From NCBI GenBank assembly GCA_030699345.1, contig JAUYMX010000021.1:1-7905 (forward strand): a stretch of DNA of 7,905 bases. Reading direction: 5' to 3'. Below the pieces are notes generated by a model. The model did not search any database. It was given only the letters and a program-made list of their open reading frames with translations, and had not been told where the DNA came from. This DNA is from Methylococcaceae bacterium. Its GTDB lineage: Bacteria; Pseudomonadota; Gammaproteobacteria; Methylococcales; Methylomonadaceae. Numbering within the stretch: the first letter of the stretch is position 1; each line of letters opens with the position of its first letter. Position numbers and translations under genes: made by a program. This document shows, piece by piece, positions 5,384 to 7,905 of this stretch.

Positions 5384-5475
5384 GAAACCCTACATTTTTG
5401 AGCCTTGAGAGTTAGACTTCTCCGTTACCCACTTCAAATACAGCGCTAACCCGATCAATACAAACAAAGCCCATT

Positions 5476-6564
5476 ATGAATCGCTCAACCTATTTCAATT
5501 TCATAGAAGAAAAACTTAGCTCGCTTGCTACCAGCATTGAATCGCGAGGGAAATTGAACCTTCTTGATTCCCATATTCACGCGGAAATGTTTTATAGAGA
5601 TTTTTTTAATCTGCTATTTGACTGGAATCTGGAAAAAACTGAGAATCATAATGAGCCTGGTATCGATTTAGTATATAAAACAAATAATATCGTTGTTTCG
5701 GTGTCCGCCAAAGCAAATAAAGAAAAAATTGAATCTTCCTTGGAGAAAATTGATTCCAGTTATTCGGGTTGCTCTTTCAAATTTATTTCCATTTCTAAAG
5801 AAGCAAACAAGCTCAAAACCAAAACTTATTTAAATCCTCATAATCTGAAATTTTCACCTTCCGAAGATATTTATGATGTTGATGCACTTCTAAAATTAAT
5901 TTTAGTAATGCAAATTGATCATCAAAGACAAGTCTATGAATTTTTGAAAAAAGAACTCGATAACGAAACTACTCCAGAAAGATTAAAGCCAATTGAGCGT
6001 TTAAAAAATTATCTTCAAGACCGTAACAATTGGAAAATTATTGAAGAAGGATCAAGCCTAACTTTTCACTACGAGCAATTCCCCGAATTCACCATTGTTG
6101 AAAATGTCGATTTTTATGAAAAATATGAAGAGCCGTGGATTTTAGAGTTTCGCAATAAACGAGACTCAAGCCAATTAGAATATTTAGTCAAATATCATGG
6201 CACTATTCTGAGCAAAATTTATATTGTCCGCTGCGATGGAGGTCTTTTTTTAACCGCTAAACCTAAAATGTGGATTAAAGAGTCGCATCAGACTTACTAC
6301 TACACATACTATTTCGTAGAAGATAAAATTGAGGACTACATCGAATATCTGGCAGGACAAATGATTTCTGAAATAGATGGATCTGTAAATTGCAGGAATC
6401 CGTCAATTCTCAACGAATTCAAATTATTTAAGTCAGAGGAAGAAGCAAGCCAATTAATTGGGGCTGACTTTGATACCGGAAGACATCAATATATTTACTA
6501 TTGTTTTGACGAAGAAAAGCAGCGATTTTTACGAATCGATAAAGGTCGTTCCTACGCTATTTAG
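5476..6564 (+). CDS. SMEK-domain protein with unrecognised C-terminal half, putative conflict/defence effector
   Basis: The first ~165 of 362 residues resemble, from memory, the SMEK domain: NRSTYFNFIEEKLSSLA (2-18), RGKLNLLDSHIHAEMFYRDF (24-43), LLFDWNL (46-52), GIDLVYKTNNIVVSVSAK (62-79), SGCSFKFISIS (97-107), NPHNLKFSPSEDIYDV (120-135) and VYEFLKKEL (153-161). SMEK domains head diverse proteins linked to ABC-three-component and other prokaryotic conflict systems. GID…(x)SxSAK loosely recalls the D…(E/Q)xK core of Mrr/PD-(D/E)XK nucleases, but the acidic residue is not obvious, so catalysis is only a possibility. Residues 170-362 match nothing I recognise: soluble, mixed alpha/beta, aromatic-rich, with WILEF, YLVKYHG and IYIVRCDGGLFLTAKPKMW. 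No signal peptide or membrane segment. Base content is far more AT-rich than the neighbours, hinting at transfer. The ATG lacks a clear Shine-Dalgarno, but the SMEK-like start supports it. No ABC ATPase partner is in view. Confidence 0.75.
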   Translation: MNRSTYFNFIEEKLSSLATSIESRGKLNLLDSHIHAEMFYRDFFNLLFDWNLEKTENHNEPGIDLVYKTNNIVVSVSAKANKEKIESSLEKIDSSYSGCSFKFISISKEANKLKTKTYLNPHNLKFSPSEDIYDVDALLKLILVMQIDHQRQVYEFLKKELDNETTPERLKPIERLKNYLQDRNNWKIIEEGSSLTFHYEQFPEFTIVENVDFYEKYEEPWILEFRNKRDSSQLEYLVKYHGTILSKIYIVRCDGGLFLTAKPKMWIKESHQTYYYTYYFVEDKIEDYIEYLAGQMISEIDGSVNCRNPSILNEFKLFKSEEEASQLIGADFDTGRHQYIYYCFDEEKQRFLRIDKGRSYAI

Positions 6565-6584
6565 CCAACGCCGTAAGACACCAC

Positions 6585-6602
6585 AATAGGCCATATCCTA
6601 TT
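6585..6602. repeat. Small inverted repeat after the SMEK-domain gene
   Basis: AATAGG (6585-6590) and CCTATT (6597-6602) pair around CCATAT, flanked more distantly by CCAC and GTGG. With the larger palindrome at 6623-6650 it fills the convergent spacer. It may help end transcription, though no T run follows. Confidence 0.35.
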
Positions 6603-6622
6603 TCGTCGTAGTGGCTTCGTAA

Positions 6623-6650
6623 GGGTGGAATACGCTTAGCTATTCCACCC
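6623..6650. repeat. REP-like palindrome in the convergent spacer
   Basis: GGGTGGAATA (6623-6632) pairs perfectly with TATTCCACCC (6641-6650); the loop CGCTTAGC can fold further (GC with GC). The form GGGTGGAAT-n-GC…GC-n-ATTCCACCC recalls, from memory, abundant intergenic palindromes in many gammaproteobacteria of the REP type spread by RAYT transposases. It lies between two converging genes, where such elements are typical and may also end or protect transcripts. No RAYT gene is in the window. Confidence 0.65.
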
Positions 6651-6659
6651 AACAATGAA

Positions 6660-7905
6660 TTAATCCCTAGGCGGTGGCGGTGCCAGAACTACTCGAGAGC
6701 CATTAGTCTCTGCCCCGCTAACAACACCAGCCGCTTCCATGGCTTCAACAAGCGTTGCGGCTTTGTTGTAGCCAATCTTAAAGCGTCGTTGCACGCTGGA
6801 AATTGAGGCTTTGCGCGATTCGGTGACGAAGCGCACGGCTTCATCGTATAAAGCATCCCCTTCAGAATCACCACCGCCGAAACTACCGCCGCCCCCGCTA
6901 AAGCCATCACTGGAATCATAAGATTCGCGGGTGATGTCATCCAGGTAATTAGGCGGGGCAGTTTGTTTTAAGAATTCCACTACGCGATGCACTTCGTGGT
7001 CATCAACAAAAGCGCCATGGGCGCGAATGGGGATGCTGGTGCCGGAAGGTAAAAACAGCATGTCGCCATTACCCAGCAAGGTTTCCGCGCCACCTTGATC
7101 GAGAATGGTGCGGGAATCGATACGTGATGACACCTGGAAAGAAATCCGTGTCGGTACGTTGGCTTTGATCAAGCCGGTTAATACGTCGACAGATGGCCGC
7201 TGGGTTGCCAATATTAAATGTATGCCTGCCGCACGGGCTTTTTGCGCCAATCGAGCGATCAGTTCTTCTACTTTTTTACCGACAATCATCATCATGTCGG
7301 CCAATTCGTCAATGACGATGACGATGCTGGGTAATGTTGTCAGCACCGGAAAGCTTTCGCCATCTTCAAGCGGATTGAGTAACTGAAACATCGGATCACG
7401 AATAGACTCGCCTCTGGCTTCAGACTCTTCTATCAGCTGATTAAATCCAGCCAGGTTTCTAACGCCCATTTTCGACATTAATTTATAGCGTCTTTCCATT
7501 TCTGCCACGGCCCAGCGTAAGGCGTTGCTGGCTTCTTTCATATCGGTCACAACCGGCGTCAGCAAATGCGGAATACCTTCGTAAACCGACAATTCCAGCA
7601 TTTTCGGGTCGATCATGATCATGCGCACTTGTTCCGGTGTGGCTTTGTACAGCAAGCTGAGGATCATGGTGTTGATAGCCACCGACTTACCCGAACCGGT
7701 AGTACCGGCCACCAAGGCATGAGGCATTTTGCCTAAATCAGCCACCATGGGCGTGCCGGAAATGTCCTTACCCATTGCCAACGTCAGCAGGGATTTTGCT
7801 TTGGTAAACGGCTCGGAGACCAGCAGTTCACGCAGTGTCACCATTTCCCGTTCCTGGTTGGGAATTTCCAATCCGACCACAGATTTACCGGGAATAACTT
7901 CCACA
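6660..7905 (-). CDS. ftsK: FtsK DNA translocase, C-terminal motor and gamma domain (5' part outside window)
   Basis: These 415 codons form the last part of FtsK, the septum-anchored hexameric pump that moves chromosome ends across the division site and activates XerCD recombination at dif. Counting from GTG 7904: the alpha/beta motor core begins VEVIPGKSVVGLEIPN. Walker A is GTTGSGKS (67-74) and Walker B IVIVIDELAD (194-203). Family blocks include IDPKMLELSVYEGIPHLLTPV (99-118), LATQRPSVDVLTGLIKAN (232-249) and the SSRIDSRTILDQGGAETLLG stretch (259-278). A glycine/serine linker (331-346) leads to the winged-helix gamma domain (351-414, with ISSVQRRFKIGYNKAATLVE), which reads KOPS and touches XerD. 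The frame stays open at the right edge, so 7904 is not the true start; the N-terminal membrane domain and linker are missing. It converges on the SMEK-domain gene. Confidence 0.97.
   Translation of the reverse strand, partial: VEVIPGKSVVGLEIPNQEREMVTLRELLVSEPFTKAKSLLTLAMGKDISGTPMVADLGKMPHALVAGTTGSGKSVAINTMILSLLYKATPEQVRMIMIDPKMLELSVYEGIPHLLTPVVTDMKEASNALRWAVAEMERRYKLMSKMGVRNLAGFNQLIEESEARGESIRDPMFQLLNPLEDGESFPVLTTLPSIVIVIDELADMMMIVGKKVEELIARLAQKARAAGIHLILATQRPSVDVLTGLIKANVPTRISFQVSSRIDSRTILDQGGAETLLGNGDMLFLPSGTSIPIRAHGAFVDDHEVHRVVEFLKQTAPPNYLDDITRESYDSSDGFSGGGGSFGGGDSEGDALYDEAVRFVTESRKASISSVQRRFKIGYNKAATLVEAMEAAGVVSGAETNGSRVVLAPPPPRD

Noticed and set aside
1..7905. CRISPR array, tRNA or rRNA genes
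   Set aside because: No regularly spaced repeats, cloverleaf-like sequence or rRNA-like stretch was seen on either strand.

Overview
The window looks like a stretch of gammaproteobacterial chromosome. It carries System I cytochrome c maturation genes (ccmA, ccmB, ccmC) in their usual order, a large conserved piece of the cell-division DNA translocase FtsK, and moderately GC-balanced housekeeping genes. The overall style recalls methanotrophs of the Methylococcales, but that is a guess: no gene here fixes the genus.

Layout. (1) Positions 1-1868, minus strand: ccmA-ccmB-ccmC, tightly coupled and running off the left edge inside ccmC. Together they make the membrane complex that moves and presents haem for c-type cytochrome assembly. 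(2) About 1869-2343: a spacer of nearly 480 bases with possible gene debris and a sigma70-like promoter facing right. (3) Positions 2344-3999, plus strand: a two-gene metal-transport operon, a ZIP-family permease followed 6 bases later by a GDT1/TMEM165-family (UPF0016) cation transporter. (4) About 4000-4660: a gene-poor stretch with a perfect 15-bp hairpin, a 39-codon lipoprotein gene missed by length cut-offs, a strong two-way terminator, and a near-perfect 26-base copy of the 3' end of the GDT1-family gene. (5) Positions 4795-5357: a CcdA/CcdB-type toxin-antitoxin pair with its own promoter. (6) Positions 5476-6564: an AT-rich 362-codon gene with an N-terminal SMEK-like domain, a module I associate with ABC-three-component and other conflict systems, followed by an unrecognised C-terminal half. 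(7) 6565-6659: a convergent spacer with a REP-like palindrome. (8) 6660-7905, minus strand: the C-terminal motor and gamma domain of FtsK, cut by the right edge.

Reading of the whole: conserved blocks (ccm, metal transport, ftsK) flank an accessory island from about 4000 to 6660. The island combines a toxin-antitoxin pair, an orphan SMEK-domain protein, an orphan lipoprotein, repeats and an AT-rich composition. The most likely new biology is the SMEK-domain gene, which has no ABC ATPase partner in view and may be a single-gene defence effector. Also worth a look are a possible ATT start codon for ccmA, a CcdB lacking the C-terminal tryptophan of the F-plasmid toxin, and the duplicated gene end.
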